A DNA stretch of 64,000 bases from Symbiodinium natans (taxonomy: Eukaryota; Sar; Dinophyceae; Suessiales; Symbiodiniaceae), in the NCBI GenBank assembly GCA_905221605.1, contig CAJNDS010000258.1:150001-214000 (forward strand), written 5' to 3'. The notes below the pieces were generated by a model. That model had not been told where the DNA came from, searched no databases, and worked only from the letters and a program-made list of their open reading frames with translations. The translations under genes and the position numbers were made by a program. Below are positions 22,380-32,153 of the stretch, piece after piece. Numbering within the stretch: the first letter of the stretch is position 1; the number at the start of each line of letters is the position of its first letter.

Positions 22380-22643
22380 TTGCCTATGGCACGTAATGCA
22401 GTTTGTCTCAAAAAGGCATGTTTCCCTGTGGCAGGTTTGACGGTATGGTTCATCTTTGATTTTCTGGCAGTGGTGATGACCTGCTTGTCAGGGGTGGGGC
22501 TTGCCAACTTTTGTGTTTTCCTGCGCTTTGTTATTGTTGCGAGCATGAATCGACAAGACCTGCTGTTCGTGTCGCGATTGCTTGGCGCCGCCCTGTCAGT
22601 CAAAGTACATCAACGCATTCGGGCTGAAGGGCAGATTTCTTGA
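22380..22643 (+). CDS. Possible exon with two hydrophobic segments
   Basis: The frame encodes 'FPVAGLTVWFIFDFLAVV' and 'GLANFCVFLRFVIVASM', which could be membrane helices. It ends at TGA about 22641-22643, just before the CT microsatellite. No family is recognised, and the reading rests on hydrophobicity and openness alone. Confidence 0.3.
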   Translation: MPMARNAVCLKKACFPVAGLTVWFIFDFLAVVMTCLSGVGLANFCVFLRFVIVASMNRQDLLFVSRLLGAALSVKVHQRIRAEGQIS

Positions 22644-22692
22644 AAGTGAGGCCGGCTGATGTTGCAGCAGACGCGCAGTTGTTTTTGCTTGT

Positions 22693-23304
22693 CGCTCTTT
22701 CTCTCTTTCTCTCTCTCTCTCTCTTTCTTTCTCTCTTTCTTTCTCTCTTTCTTTCTCTCTTTCTTTCTCTCTTTCTTTCTCTCTTTCTTTCGCTCTTTCT
22801 TTCTCTCTTTCTTTCGCTCTTTCTTTCTCTCTTTCTCTCTTTCTCTCTTTCTTTCTCTCTTTATCTCTTTCTTTCTCTCTTTCTTTCTCTCTTTCTTTCT
22901 CTCTTTCTTTCTCTCTTTCTTTCTCCCTTTCTTTCCCTCTCTCTGTTTCTCTCTCTCTTTCTGTCTCTTTCTCTCTCTTTGTCTCTCTTTCTCTCTCTTT
23001 CTCTCTCTTTCTCTCTCTTTCTCTCTCTTTCTCTCTCTTTCTCTCTCTTTCTCTCTCTTTCTCTCTCTTTCTCTCTCTTTCTCTATCTTTCTCTCTCTTT
23101 CTCTCTTTTTCTCTCTTTCTCTCTTTCTCTCTTTCTCTCTCTTTCTCTCTCTTTCTTTCTCTTTCTCTCTCTTTCTCTCTCTTTCTCTCTTTTTCTCTCT
23201 CTTTCTCTCTCTTTCTCTCTCTTTCTCTCTCTTTCTCTCTCTTTCTCTCTCTTTCTCTCTCTTTCTCTCCTTCTCTCCTTCTCTCCTTCTCTCGCATCTT
23301 TGTT
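22693..23304. repeat. CT-rich microsatellite, about 600 bp
   Basis: An almost pure pyrimidine tract. The left half (to about 22930) is built on a 12-bp unit TTTCTTTCTCTC with a few point changes. After a transition zone, most of the right part (about 22980-23270) is a 10-bp unit TTTCTCTCTC, ending in CCTTCTCT units. Both strands are open over ~250 codons in several frames (Ser-Leu-Phe or Arg-Glu-Lys repeats); these are consequences of the repeat, not genes. Confidence 0.95.
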
Positions 23305-23424
23305 TATTGTTGTCTCTCATCTCTTTCTGCCTGCAGATCCATTTCGCCTTCTGGTTGACCCTTGTGGGTATATTGGGCATGCTGCTGGTATGCTGCACGC
23401 AGTCTGTCCCTTGACTAATATGTT

Positions 23425-23784
23425 TTGAGCGGCCTTAGCCTTGTGCGCAGCATCAAAGAGGCATGCAACATGATGGGAGGTTTGAGCGCTGTAGTTTGGA
23501 CCAAACCTTTTCAAGGTCAAGATGATGACGCGGCCGACCCCAGTGCCAGGGAAGAATTCACCATGAATGCCGCCGTGACCCCTACAGAGACGGTGCCTCA
23601 GCCGCAGGAAGACGCCATAGCTTGTGTTCTGACCATGTCGGTCCGGAGAAAGCCAGTTCTCTTGTGTATCCAAGGTTCAGGCGAGACAGATGCCGACCAA
23701 GCGTTCAACAGATGGCAGACACGAGATGCCCCGAGACGTTTCACACAACGGATTTGCGATTCGGTAAAACAGTCCTGTTTGTGA
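23425..23784 (+). CDS. Unrecognised exon-like segment
   Basis: The open + frame reads 'LSLVRSIKEACNMMGGLS', then 'DDDAADPSAREEFTMNAA' and 'TVPQPQEDAIACVL', and ends in TGA at about 23782. The charged middle and balanced composition suggest real coding. Neighbouring exons were not joined, and no domain is recognised. Confidence 0.35.
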   Translation: MSGLSLVRSIKEACNMMGGLSAVVWTKPFQGQDDDAADPSAREEFTMNAAVTPTETVPQPQEDAIACVLTMSVRRKPVLLCIQGSGETDADQAFNRWQTRDAPRRFTQRICDSVKQSCL

Positions 23785-23880
23785 TCATGGTCGCACGGCA
23801 GCATCCCAGTCTCCTGCCATACTGACACTGCTGAAGCTGCAAGCTTGTGTGGTCGTAGATGAGCAGATATCGGCAGTCAT

Positions 23881-24099
23881 GTACCGAGGTGGGCGCTGCG
23901 TGCAACGCAAGAGGAGGAGAAGAAGGATGACAAAAAGGACGACAAAGCAAAGGTCAAGAAGAAGACTCGCCGCCCGCAGCATCGCTGCCACGATTGCTTT
24001 CTTGGAGCTGCGCAGTCCTTTGAGCTGCAGGTGTCGGCTTTTGGTTGTCGGCCTGCAGGGTTCGCCGATGTTTCGCAGGGTTCACGTGTCACAGGCTAA
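23881..24099 (+). CDS. Terminal exon with Lys/Glu/Asp-rich run
   Basis: In the frame of codon 23902 the sequence runs 'ATQEEEKKDDKKDDKAKV' then 'KKKTRRPQHRCHDCFLG' and continues 'ELQVSAFGCRPAGFAD' to TAA 24097-24099. Alternating KK/DD clusters are typical of disordered linkers or nuclear proteins and are unlikely by chance. The true left border is unknown. Competing frames over the same bases are Arg-rich and less natural. Confidence 0.45.
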   Translation, partial: VPRWALRATQEEEKKDDKKDDKAKVKKKTRRPQHRCHDCFLGAAQSFELQVSAFGCRPAGFADVSQGSRVTG

Positions 24100-24281
24100 G
24101 GGTTCGTGACATCGCATGACATCATCCATCACCCCCCCTGGGTATTTCTTCTGTAGAGCTTGTAGAAGGCCATCCCCCTGTAAGGGCTTGGGTTGCCAGT
24201 ACGGGGACGCGAGGCAAAGGGAGAATGAGGGGTGCCCAAAAGCGCGAATGAAATGAGCACTCCATTTGGGGACAGCGAAGT

Positions 24282-25067
24282 TTGCTCCCTTTGCTACCCA
24301 CACCACTTCAAGTGCGCATTGAAAGCTGCGTGTGCGTTTTGAGATTCAGCGGCCACGACATGTTTGCAGCTGTTTGCACTTCTGTCCGGGGCGCGAGAGC
24401 TGCTCGACACACGCAAGCTTGCCAGGTGGAAGGAGCGGCACCAGCTAGTCTGGACCAACGACACACAGGCACCCAATACTCGGTGCTTCTTGGCAGCATC
24501 TATCGGGTTGTACAGTTGAGTGTGTTCTTGTGGCACGTCCGTCATGCCGCGATGCACTGCAATGTGCCCTTTGTCTATGCACCTCAGGCTACTTTGGACG
24601 GCCGGTGGAGCGAGGCTCTGGACGAGTTGTGGACATTGCAAAAATCTCAAGTTGCCTTCTCTGAGCCGGTCAGAAGACAACCCGGCCGTACCACGGCGTC
24701 GGCTGCGACCCACATGGCGTCTTGACATTCCCGAGGAGGAAAGGCCAGAAAAGGTGCGCTATTTAGCTTTTTCGAGGATACACTTGGATTCAGCGTTGTG
24801 GTCTGCCCCTGGACAGGCGTATCGGATCTTTGACGCTGCAAACGCATCCTGGAAGGAACCGCTTCTTCAGAGATCAACGCCTTGACAGAGATGTTTTCCT
24901 GCTTTCGACTAAGTTCGTACAAAGCACTGCTACATCTTGAGCTCAGTGAGTACTTTGGCAAGGAGCAGCCTCAGTGGGCAATGCCGGACGTCCTCAAGTT
25001 GGTCTTATCAGGCGCTTCGCCCACTGCACAGGCGATAGACTCCCCGTCGCAGCCTCGGAGAGTCTGA
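24282..25067 (+). CDS. Exon-like segments of an unrecognised gene
   Basis: Three + frames overlap: 24282-24725 (147 aa, 'LDGRWSEALDELWTLQKS' near its end, recalling PPR-like rhythm), 24700-24885 ('DIPEEERPEKVRYLAFS') and 24882-25067 ('LHLELSEYFGKEQPQWAM', ending at TGA). They probably belong to consecutive exons, but no clean donor-acceptor pairs were found. From 25068 to 26390 the + strand has further weak frames, including a hydrophobic 'GAVLGLNAAVAFGLASF' at about 25255-25310. Confidence 0.35.
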
Positions 25068-26390
25068 GCGCATCCCTGCCGTGCCGCCTTTGTCGGTCCA
25101 AGCGATGAAGCTTTGTGAGAGGGTTTAGCTTTGAGCGAATTAATTCAGCCAAGGTCGGGGTCCTTCGGGCCCAGACATGTGCCGGTTCAGGCCATGGGTA
25201 GCATGGCAAACCACGAAGAGGCATCTTCGACAGTTCTTCCTTGTAGGAAACATCAGTGGAGCAGTCCTCGGCTTAAATGCAGCGGTTGCGTTCGGGCTTG
25301 CCAGCTTTCTTTGTCCAGTTACCGGGCGCAGCCGTTGCTCAGGGGAAATCCGCTCAAGAAGCTTGCGGAGGCCGGGCTGCCTCATCGCGGGAAGGTGCGA
25401 AAACATACTGGGTCGTGAAGCATCGCATGTGGCGATCAGGAAGCTCGAAAGGCGGCGGCCGAACAGTGTCGGAAGGCGGAAAGGTGTCTTCAATGCACCA
25501 AAAACGTCGTGTCAAACTGAGAGCTTCCCAAAAGGTGGGGACACCGCACGCGCCGGCTGATCTGGCATTCCAGAGGCCGTTGTTGTGATTGTATTGACAT
25601 TGTGTGCCAATGAATAAGAAAGAACACCTTGAAAGTTCTTCGAACTCTTTATTGCACTATTCTCATATGTCCCTGTGCCACTTTTCAAGTCAAGTGCTTA
25701 TCTCTACGCAGCAACTTTGCGGCTCGAGCCGCAGAAGGCTTTCAAGCCACTCCGCCTTGCCAGGGCCATCAGTGCTGGGATTTCTAAGAAAGGCTCGGAG
25801 CCACGTCTTACAATGTCCTACATCTCCGCGTTAACACAGAGGGCATGTCCGAGTGCAGCTCTCCTCGCGCGAGGACACGATGCCGATGCCACAGAACATC
25901 ACGAAAGCTCAGGAAGAAGCGTGCCTTAGCTACAAAGCTGCGCAGACTTGAGAGGATTCGTACTATTTCGTACTATTTCGTACTGCTCATGCGCAGTGTC
26001 GCTCCTCCACCACCAGGCTCCCATCCCAGGATTCCCGCTTTTGCCATCCCGTAGTCTCTCTTGTATTGCTGCTCACTGACTTCTGGCTCCCTGAGGCCCT
26101 CTTGGTAGCCAACTATCAGTAACTATCTCTGAGTCTTTATCATCTCCGGCTCGCTGGTCCGTGGAGCCCTGCGAGGCAGCGATACGTCGATCAGCATGGC
26201 CTGGATCGCCTGGTTACGAAGCTCATGAACGGCCGCTGGGATGGGATTGTAGTTTTCTGCAGCTGACCTGCGCATGTGCCTGGCATTGAGGCATCATTGC
26301 TGAGAAGCCAGAAGATGCTTGCCTACACCTCGCATGCAGAATGGCTTCCATTCCTCTATCAAGGTCTTTGCCACATCAGTTTCGACTCAA

Positions 26391-26454
26391 GCCCTAAACC
26401 CTAAACCCCAAACCCTAAACCCTAAGCCCTAAACCCAAAACCCAAAACCCTAAG
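26391..26454. repeat. CCCTAAA telomere-type array
   Basis: About nine imperfect units of CCCTAAA/CCCAAAA. The array ends 'CCCTAAG' at 26454, directly before the coding-like segment 26455-26565, so its last AG can serve as the 3' splice site. Confidence 0.9.
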
Positions 26455-26565
26455 CACACTAAGGATCCAAAGCTCTACATGATCAAATGGCTTGCTGAGC
26501 GCTGCAGCGATGACCAGCTTGAGAAAGGTGGCCTGGAACGCAAGAGCGGCTCGGCAGGCAGCATG
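26455..26565 (+). CDS. Internal exon flanked by inverted telomere-type arrays
   Basis: Exactly 37 codons without a stop lie between 'CCCTAAG' on the left and 'GTTAAGGGTTTAGGG' on the right: 'DPKLYMIKWLAERCSDDQ' followed by 'LEKGGLERKSGSAGSM'. The codon sense is good and both borders carry AG/GT. The parent gene is unknown because neighbouring exons in matching phase (0) were not established. Confidence 0.45.
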
Positions 26566-26595
26566 GTTAAGGGTTTAGGGTTTAGGGTTTAGGGT
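26566..26595. repeat. TTTAGGG telomere-type array
   Basis: About four units of TTTAGGG in inverted orientation to the array at 26391-26454. It begins 'GTTAAGGG', which can act as a GT donor for exon 26455-26565. Confidence 0.9.
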
Positions 26596-26985
26596 ATTCT
26601 ACACTTTTGCCAAGCAGAGCTGTTGTCAATCCCAGGGGCAGGGAAGTGAGAGGATGTGGCGGAGAAGTTTCACTCCTGCAGTTTCACCATGACATTCAGC
26701 TCGTCTCATCGCCCACCTTCAAACAGAATTCCACACCGGCAGAGACAAAAGAACATCAGGGGCGACTTGTCTGCTTGCTTCGCTTACTCCGCCACTCTGC
26801 TATTCGCGTCTTTTTGGCCATGAACACGCTGAGTCTCCTAAACCGGTTCCAGTGGAGCCTTGCATTTTTGTTCGGGTTGGGGTCGAAAAGAAAAGGGTTT
26901 AGATACCAGAACGCCAAACATGGCATCCGTGTGAGGAAGCGAGAGTCCGGATGGGATCGGAAGCACACGGCCTGAGCCTCTGCCC

Positions 26986-27261
26986 GTGTCCTTGCAAGAC
27001 TTCAAGATGCCTTCCACCCCCCCAAATCCCCCCAAAGCTGCGGCATATCGTCACTTTGCTGCCTGCCCGTTGGCATCAGAGCTCGCGGCCTCATTGCAGG
27101 CCTTGCTAGTGAAGTTAGATGCTGCAGAGACCAACCAAGAAATTACTTGTAGAAACAATGAAATCTCACAAGCCGGAAGGGCAAGCAGTACGCCGCAACT
27201 GGTCACAAAGCACGACTCTCTGCCGAAAAAACACGAAGACAGGGGTGTTCGACGCAGTTGG
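26986..27261 (+). CDS. Exon-like segment ending at a GTTTAGGG donor
   Basis: The frame includes 'MPSTPPNPPKAAAYRHF', 'ELAASLQALLVKLDAAET' and 'KHEDRGVRRSW'. Coding sense stops exactly at TGG 27259-27261, followed by 'GTTTAGGGATTTAGG', where the open frame would hit TAG within two codons. The helix-forming middle suggests a coiled region. The left border is uncertain. Confidence 0.4.
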
Positions 27262-29056
27262 GTTTAGGGATTTAGGTGGCAGACTCCAACCGTGAGGCTG
27301 CACGTATGACACATCTCAGGGTGGACATGTGCATTCACTTCCGGGTTCCCCGCCCCTCAAAAAATCTTCTGCTCATGCTCACGAATCCGCACATGCCTTA
27401 CGTCACACCTCGAAGCTGCTCTTGACAGGTGCTCTTCTCCAGGGACAATGACCGCCTGCAGGCGGCAGCAGCGTAACTCGTTCCGGCATGCTCCACCGAG
27501 ATGGGATGCCCTGCCAGGTCAACATGCGAAGCTACTTCGATCGCTGGAAGGTGCTGTTTACTTTGGTCGAGGTTGTCTCAGGACTTGAGCCTTTCCCCAG
27601 CGTTTTTCAGCCAAAGGATGTGGAGGACGGCAGCCACGAGAAGGAACCGACATGGCAGGAAGCTGAGACGTGGCATGGGGCATTCTGTTTTCACTCGTTG
27701 AACGGATTCCGACCGTGAGCCATTGGCTAGGCGACTTCGTGTTGAGAGAAAGCCGCTGATTGCGAAGTCAGCCTCGGAACCGTTTATGCCGAAATTTCAG
27801 CAGCAAGGCCTGAAGCGAGGCGAGATGTGATCTTTCCTGCCACCTTTTGGTGGTGTTGTCAGGTGGAAGATATGGTCCTTGGAATCCAGTTTTCTGACAA
27901 AGGCATACCGTGAGCAAGAGTACCGAATTCTGGTGCTGCATGGGTTCGTCTCACTGAAGTTAGGCTTACAATCAGCTATTGACAATGATGTTAGCGGTCT
28001 GCAGACCAGATGCACTGGTTCTACAGGGACTGAGTTCATGTTTTTTGTTTATCTGCTAGAGGACTTTGCAGTGGCAGCGTCGAGCAAGCCGCTAGACTTC
28101 TGCGTGCGGAAGAGAGCACCTCAGCGCCAAAGGCGCAGACTCTAGGAGGCGTGCCGACATGTAAGCGGATGAAACGGGGTGCAGCTCCTTACCCTGGCGT
28201 TCGCACGTGGCCCAGCGACTTGCCCTTTCACCCACTGCCATCGCGTGAAGAAACCTGCCAGGTAGAAGCCCCATCATCCTGGGAAATTGCCACCGAAGCA
28301 GACGGTCACTGCAAGACCTTTGACTGCAACTCCGCATAACTCCGCATAATGAATGCATCTTAGCAGTTTAGGGTTCTTGAAGACAATCGTCGTCTCTGTC
28401 ACGAGACTGTTGGCATGCTCAGGATCATGATGCAGCCGATATCGGCTGATTCAGCAGGAGAGCCACATCCCGGCTTTGTTTTGTGCACTTGCACACTGGC
28501 TTTAGCTGCAGTAAGCGGCTGCCCTGATGTGCTGCTGCTTTGTCAGTGTGGGGAGCGTGCTGCCATACCCTGCCGTACCAGCCAAAGCTGCTCACAGATA
28601 CCTCAAAAAGATCATGTGGACGCTTGGAGGGTATAGGAGGGCATCACGTCATAAAAAGTCATAGAGCTTGGGCACATTGCCGCACTTTCATAGCAGCATG
28701 TAGAAGCAGGTAGAAGCATGTCGAAGCATGTAGAAGCACGGAAAAGCATTGTAAGGAGTATTGTAAGGAGTCCTGCCACAGTGGCACGAGACCCGAGACT
28801 CGCCTGTGTGCACTTAGCCATGGCGATCGTCTTTGCTCCGCGAATTCCGGAGCCTTGGCAAGCCAGTGCCAGGTTCCACGGCATATAGCTTCGATGTAAG
28901 TTCGAGGCGGATTTGAGTAGGAGGAACATATGAATCGCATCACCTTGCCTTTGCCCCAGTTGGAAAAAGGGTTGACACTTCCTTGCAGTACTGACTGAGG
29001 ACTGTTGCTTTGTTGGGTATGGGTAAGCAGTCAAGTGCAATGAGCCACTGACCCAG
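27262..29056. other. Region with weak or ambiguous frames
   Basis: Between 27430 and 27720 two + frames are both protein-like, so the true frame is unclear. 27879-28145 reads 'YREQEYRILVLHGFVSL', and 28151-28339 is open to TAA. 28415-28636 is Cys/Leu-rich. 28677-28775 contains tandem 'GTAGAAGCATG' and 'ATTGTAAGGAGT' units. No family is recognised and exons were not joined. Confidence 0.25.
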
Positions 29057-29212
29057 GATGGCCTGGGACAGGAGGCCGCCATGGCCCGGGAGGTTCTCCG
29101 AAGCTTCGAGGAGGACTTTGCCGGCCGCTTACACTTCGACCGAATTTATCGGGCATGCCGTGCCTCTGCCGCGCTGGTGGGGCGCTTACACAGGCAGTTT
29201 GCCGCGGGCTGA
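29057..29212 (+). CDS. Exon of an unrecognised helical protein
   Basis: After an AG|G acceptor at 29055-29056 the frame reads 'EAAMAREVLRSFEEDF' and 'RIYRACRASAALVGRLH' and reaches TGA at 29210-29212. The heptad-like pattern suggests alpha-helix. The donor may lie a few bases before the stop, since coding-like sequence resumes after the AG at about 29235 ('LASIRQPVVCPGPTAAV'). Confidence 0.5.
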   Translation, partial: DGLGQEAAMAREVLRSFEEDFAGRLHFDRIYRACRASAALVGRLHRQFAAG

Positions 29213-29326
29213 GGCACGCCATCTCTCGCAGGATGCTCGCATCCATCAGGCAGCCTGTGGTTTGTCCCGGGCCTACAGCTGCCGTGGATATATTCAGGTT
29301 GCGATGCTGGTTGTTCGTACCATATC

Positions 29327-29871
29327 ATGCAGCGTCTTCTACGCACGTCGACACCGCCACCAGAAGCCACAAGGATCGGCTGCGCGGTTGTCGGATCTGT
29401 GGGCTACGTCGGCTTAGCCTCGGCCCCCAGCCACGCCACGGTTGAACTCTGCTGTGTTCAGTGCCAATGCCGTCCCATGCCAATGCCTCTGCAGCCTCAC
29501 AGGTGGCGATACCTCTTCTTGGCCTTGGACCCCTGAAGGCACCAAAGCACAGTGCGATCACTTGGGGGGGCGTTAGCGAAACACCTGCAAAGTTTTGCGA
29601 TGACTCAGGTTGCTGTTGCCAGCGCCCTTGGAGCAATGGGAGGGGCGCGCCTCGGTTGCCCATAGCAGAGCACGGCCCAAGGTCTGAATGCTTTGGAAAT
29701 GCATGGCCGATCCTGTTGCAAGGCACTGGGCGCGGCAGCGTAGTGCCTGAGCTGATGTTGGGAAGTGCCAGGTGTTCGGCTTTGTCGTTTTCAAATGCAG
29801 CTTCCCTGCTCCTGGGGCTGGTTGTGCTCGCAGAGGAGCCAACGCATAGAGCATGGACAAAGCTATGGTAG
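29327..29871 (+). CDS. Exon-like segments with a hydrophobic helix
   Basis: 29327-29450 reads 'PPPEATRIGCAVVGSVGY', and a second frame, 29461-29871, runs 136 codons with 'VAIPLLGLGPLKAPKHS' and a hydrophobic segment, 'SNAASLLLGLVVLAEEP'. Both look like parts of a membrane protein and may be separate exons. Another frame here contains 'MTQVAVASALGAMGGARLG', which resembles a segment at about 31685. Confidence 0.35.
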
Positions 29872-30452
29872 GAGTACTCATACTCGCAGGGAAGATGGAG
29901 TGGTTTACTTACCGAACGTACTCACAGAGTTAACTTGTTGGAAGGCGAACGAGAGAGTCGGCGACAGGGCATCGCGAGGCCGGATGACTTGGGTGCCACA
30001 GCTTTAGCCCTTCGGCCGCAACACAGCTCCAGTTGCCTGGCACTGTTTGCTTCCTGCAGAGCCACTTGGCTTGCCAAACACCTCAGCTGCGACTCTGGGC
30101 GCATGTGGAGACCGCTGTTTCACTCTACCCTTCATTGTGGTATCATTTTGGTGATTTGCTTTTGGTTTTGGTCCTTCTTCTTGGTATGCAGGCAGAAGGG
30201 TGGAATGAGAGCACGGAAGAAGAAATGAAGAAGTAAAGAAAGAAACAAAGACAGAATAAAATACATACAGAAAAAATGCGATATTCAGAAATAGATACAG
30301 GAAAGCAAATACAACAACACAGAAGCGTGCGTGGGAAAACAAAGAGATAGCGGCTGAAATCAGCGGCTGAAATCAAATAATGTAAGAAATAGAGAACGAA
30401 CGAGAGGAAGAAAGGGTTGCGCCCCTTTCTTCCCACCCCCCCCCTGCTTTTT

Positions 30453-30997
30453 TACATAGCATTGTTAAAGCTTGCCAAGCCTGTCGTGCAAGGATTGTGT
30501 GGGACTGCATCCACTCACCCCAACACCCCCCGCGCCTTTTTATGTTCCGTGCAAGCTTGCTTCGTAAAAAAGTTCATGCCATGAAGAGGATGTGCGTGCA
30601 AAACATACGAACCCTTTCCAAACCCATCGCGTTGCTTTTTGCAAATGGGGGGGGGAGGGGCTGCACATCCAGCCCCGCCTTTATTTGGCTTGTAAGCCGT
30701 GCAAGCTTGCATGATCACGCCATATGCCATGAAGGGCACTTGCGTTCAAACACGTACGAATCCATGTCAACTCGTCATGCCAGCATTGTGTTTGCAAATG
30801 GGTGGCTGCCCCACCAAGCCCCCGGCAAGCCTCCGGCAAGGCCCCGGCAAGCCCCGCCTTTTAATGAGTTCTTAAGCTGTGCAAGCCTGCTTTTTCAAGA
30901 CGATCGTGCCATGAAGAATGCTGGCGTCAAATCACATACGGATCCTTTCCAAACCTGTCATGAGCATCTTGCTTGCAAATGGAGGGGTGGGGCTGCG

Positions 30998-31029
<32 letters not shown>

Positions 31030-31095
31030 CCTCCAAACCCTCTTCTTTTGCCTTCGGGTTCCCCCCCTGGAGTGCCCCCCCCCCCCCCCCCTGCA
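30453..31095. repeat. C/G-rich dispersed repeat, cluster A (three to four units)
   Basis: Units of about 150-160 bp share ordered blocks: 'GTGCAAGCTTGC', 'GCCATGAAGA', 'CCTTTCCAAACC', 'TTGCAAATGGGGG', then a C-rich part. The last unit expands into an uninterrupted C-run of about 50 bases at 31000-31028 and another at 31074-31092. The blocks 'CTTCCAAACCC', 'TTTGCAAATGGGGGGG' and 'CTGCGCCCCCC' recur in reverse orientation at 42.9-43.5 kb, so this is one dispersed repeat family. A decayed unit is also visible at about 31440-31525. Pro- or Gly-rich open frames over it are artefacts. Confidence 0.75.
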
Positions 31096-31096
31096 G

Positions 31097-31203
31097 AGAC
31101 CTGCGACAGAACTGTGGTGAAGTATCCGTACAACTACCTCCGCAAACGACACGATAGCTGCCACATCGGGTATCTGCAGGGTGGAGACGATCTCAGTAAA
31201 TAA
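31097..31203 (+). CDS. Terminal exon behind the poly-C tract
   Basis: An acceptor 'CTGCAG' ends at 31096; the exon then reads 'CDRTVVKYPYNYLRKRH' and 'SCHIGYLQGGDDLSK' to TAA 31201-31203. The coding sense is strong, and the basic/aromatic tail is unlike the adjacent repeat. If correct, the C/G-rich repeat lies in the preceding intron. Confidence 0.5.
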
Positions 31204-31212
31204 TTTAGATCC

Positions 31213-31332
31213 CTGGGCCGAAAGTTTCGAGCTACCGGGGCCTCTTGTTTAACATGCAGCTATGCGCTACTCCGGGCCGAAAGTTTCGAGTTAAGTTTTG
31301 TTTTAACATGCGGCTATACGTGACTCCTGCGG
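31213..31332. repeat. Direct repeat of about 58 bp, two copies
   Basis: Copies at about 31215-31270 and 31273-31331 share 'GGGCCGAAAGTTTCGAG', 'TTTAACATGC' and 'ACTCC'. Each starts with the hairpin-forming palindrome 'CGAAAGTTTCG'. The copies have diverged by several substitutions. Confidence 0.75.
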
Positions 31333-32153
31333 AGTAGCGGAGGGCCAAGAAGTGTCGTTTTCACTAGGCTAGCGGAGTAATTAATGCCCGGTTGAAAACA
31401 TATCTTTTTTCATTCCGGAGGCGCAGTCTTCATTGGATTTTAGAGCTTGCTTTACCGGGAAGATATGCCATGAAGAGCAGCGCTTTCGCAAAACACACAG
31501 ACGAAGCCTTGCGAATAGGTTTCCTACTCAATGCAAAGAAGAAAGTCGATTTTCCTAGAAAAATATAGAGGTTGTCCATTACAATGGCGAGGAATCATGC
31601 AGAAGTGTTGAGAGGAAGGAGAAACACTATAGAGTTCATAGGTCGAGGTTGTCGAAAGCTTTTTTTTGGGGCCTGTTCAGCCACTCAGGCTGCTATTGCC
31701 GGAGCCCTTGCGGGTGTTTTGGGTGGCTTCCGCCCTGAGCCAGCGAAAGGGATGAAAGGGCAAAGTGCGCTGTTGAGGCTGGGAGTTTTCCACCCATTCC
31801 CACAACTCGCCGCTTGAAGCACCTCGTGAAATGGGCACACAGGTGCGCTCGTGAGCAGGTGATCTGCCAATTTCTAGCTTCAGCAAGTAGAAGTTGATGC
31901 ATTGCCGAGGCTTCTGACGAGGTGCCTAGACGTCATCTGAGCTTCGGTTTCCGCAAACACGCCTGGCATATGTGCCTGTGTGGCTGCAGGCCTGGAGCTC
32001 TCTCGGGCAACTGGCGATATGCTGTCCTTGTTGAGGCATGATGTTCAGATCCGCAGCAGTTCCGCAGCTGCAGAAGTCTAGAGAAGCTTGCACGTCACGG
32101 TTGCAGGTGGCATGCGCATTTGCGCCCTAGGCTCAGTCTGAGGAACGTGCCTA
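31333..32153. other. Mostly non-coding stretch
   Basis: 31440-31525 resembles a decayed unit of the C/G-rich repeat family. 31572-31817 is open on + (81 aa) and contains 'TQAAIAGALAGVLGGF', but both strands are open and I cannot confirm it. From 31820 to 32153 I see nothing. Confidence 0.3.

Noticed and set aside
22596-23428. Four open frames of 233-262 codons over the CT tract
   Set aside because: They consist only of Arg/Glu/Lys or Ser/Leu/Phe repeats generated by the microsatellite.
30918-31164. Poly-Pro and poly-Gly frames
   Set aside because: They derive from the expanded poly-C runs of the repeat cluster; only the last 36 codons (31097-31203) look genuine.
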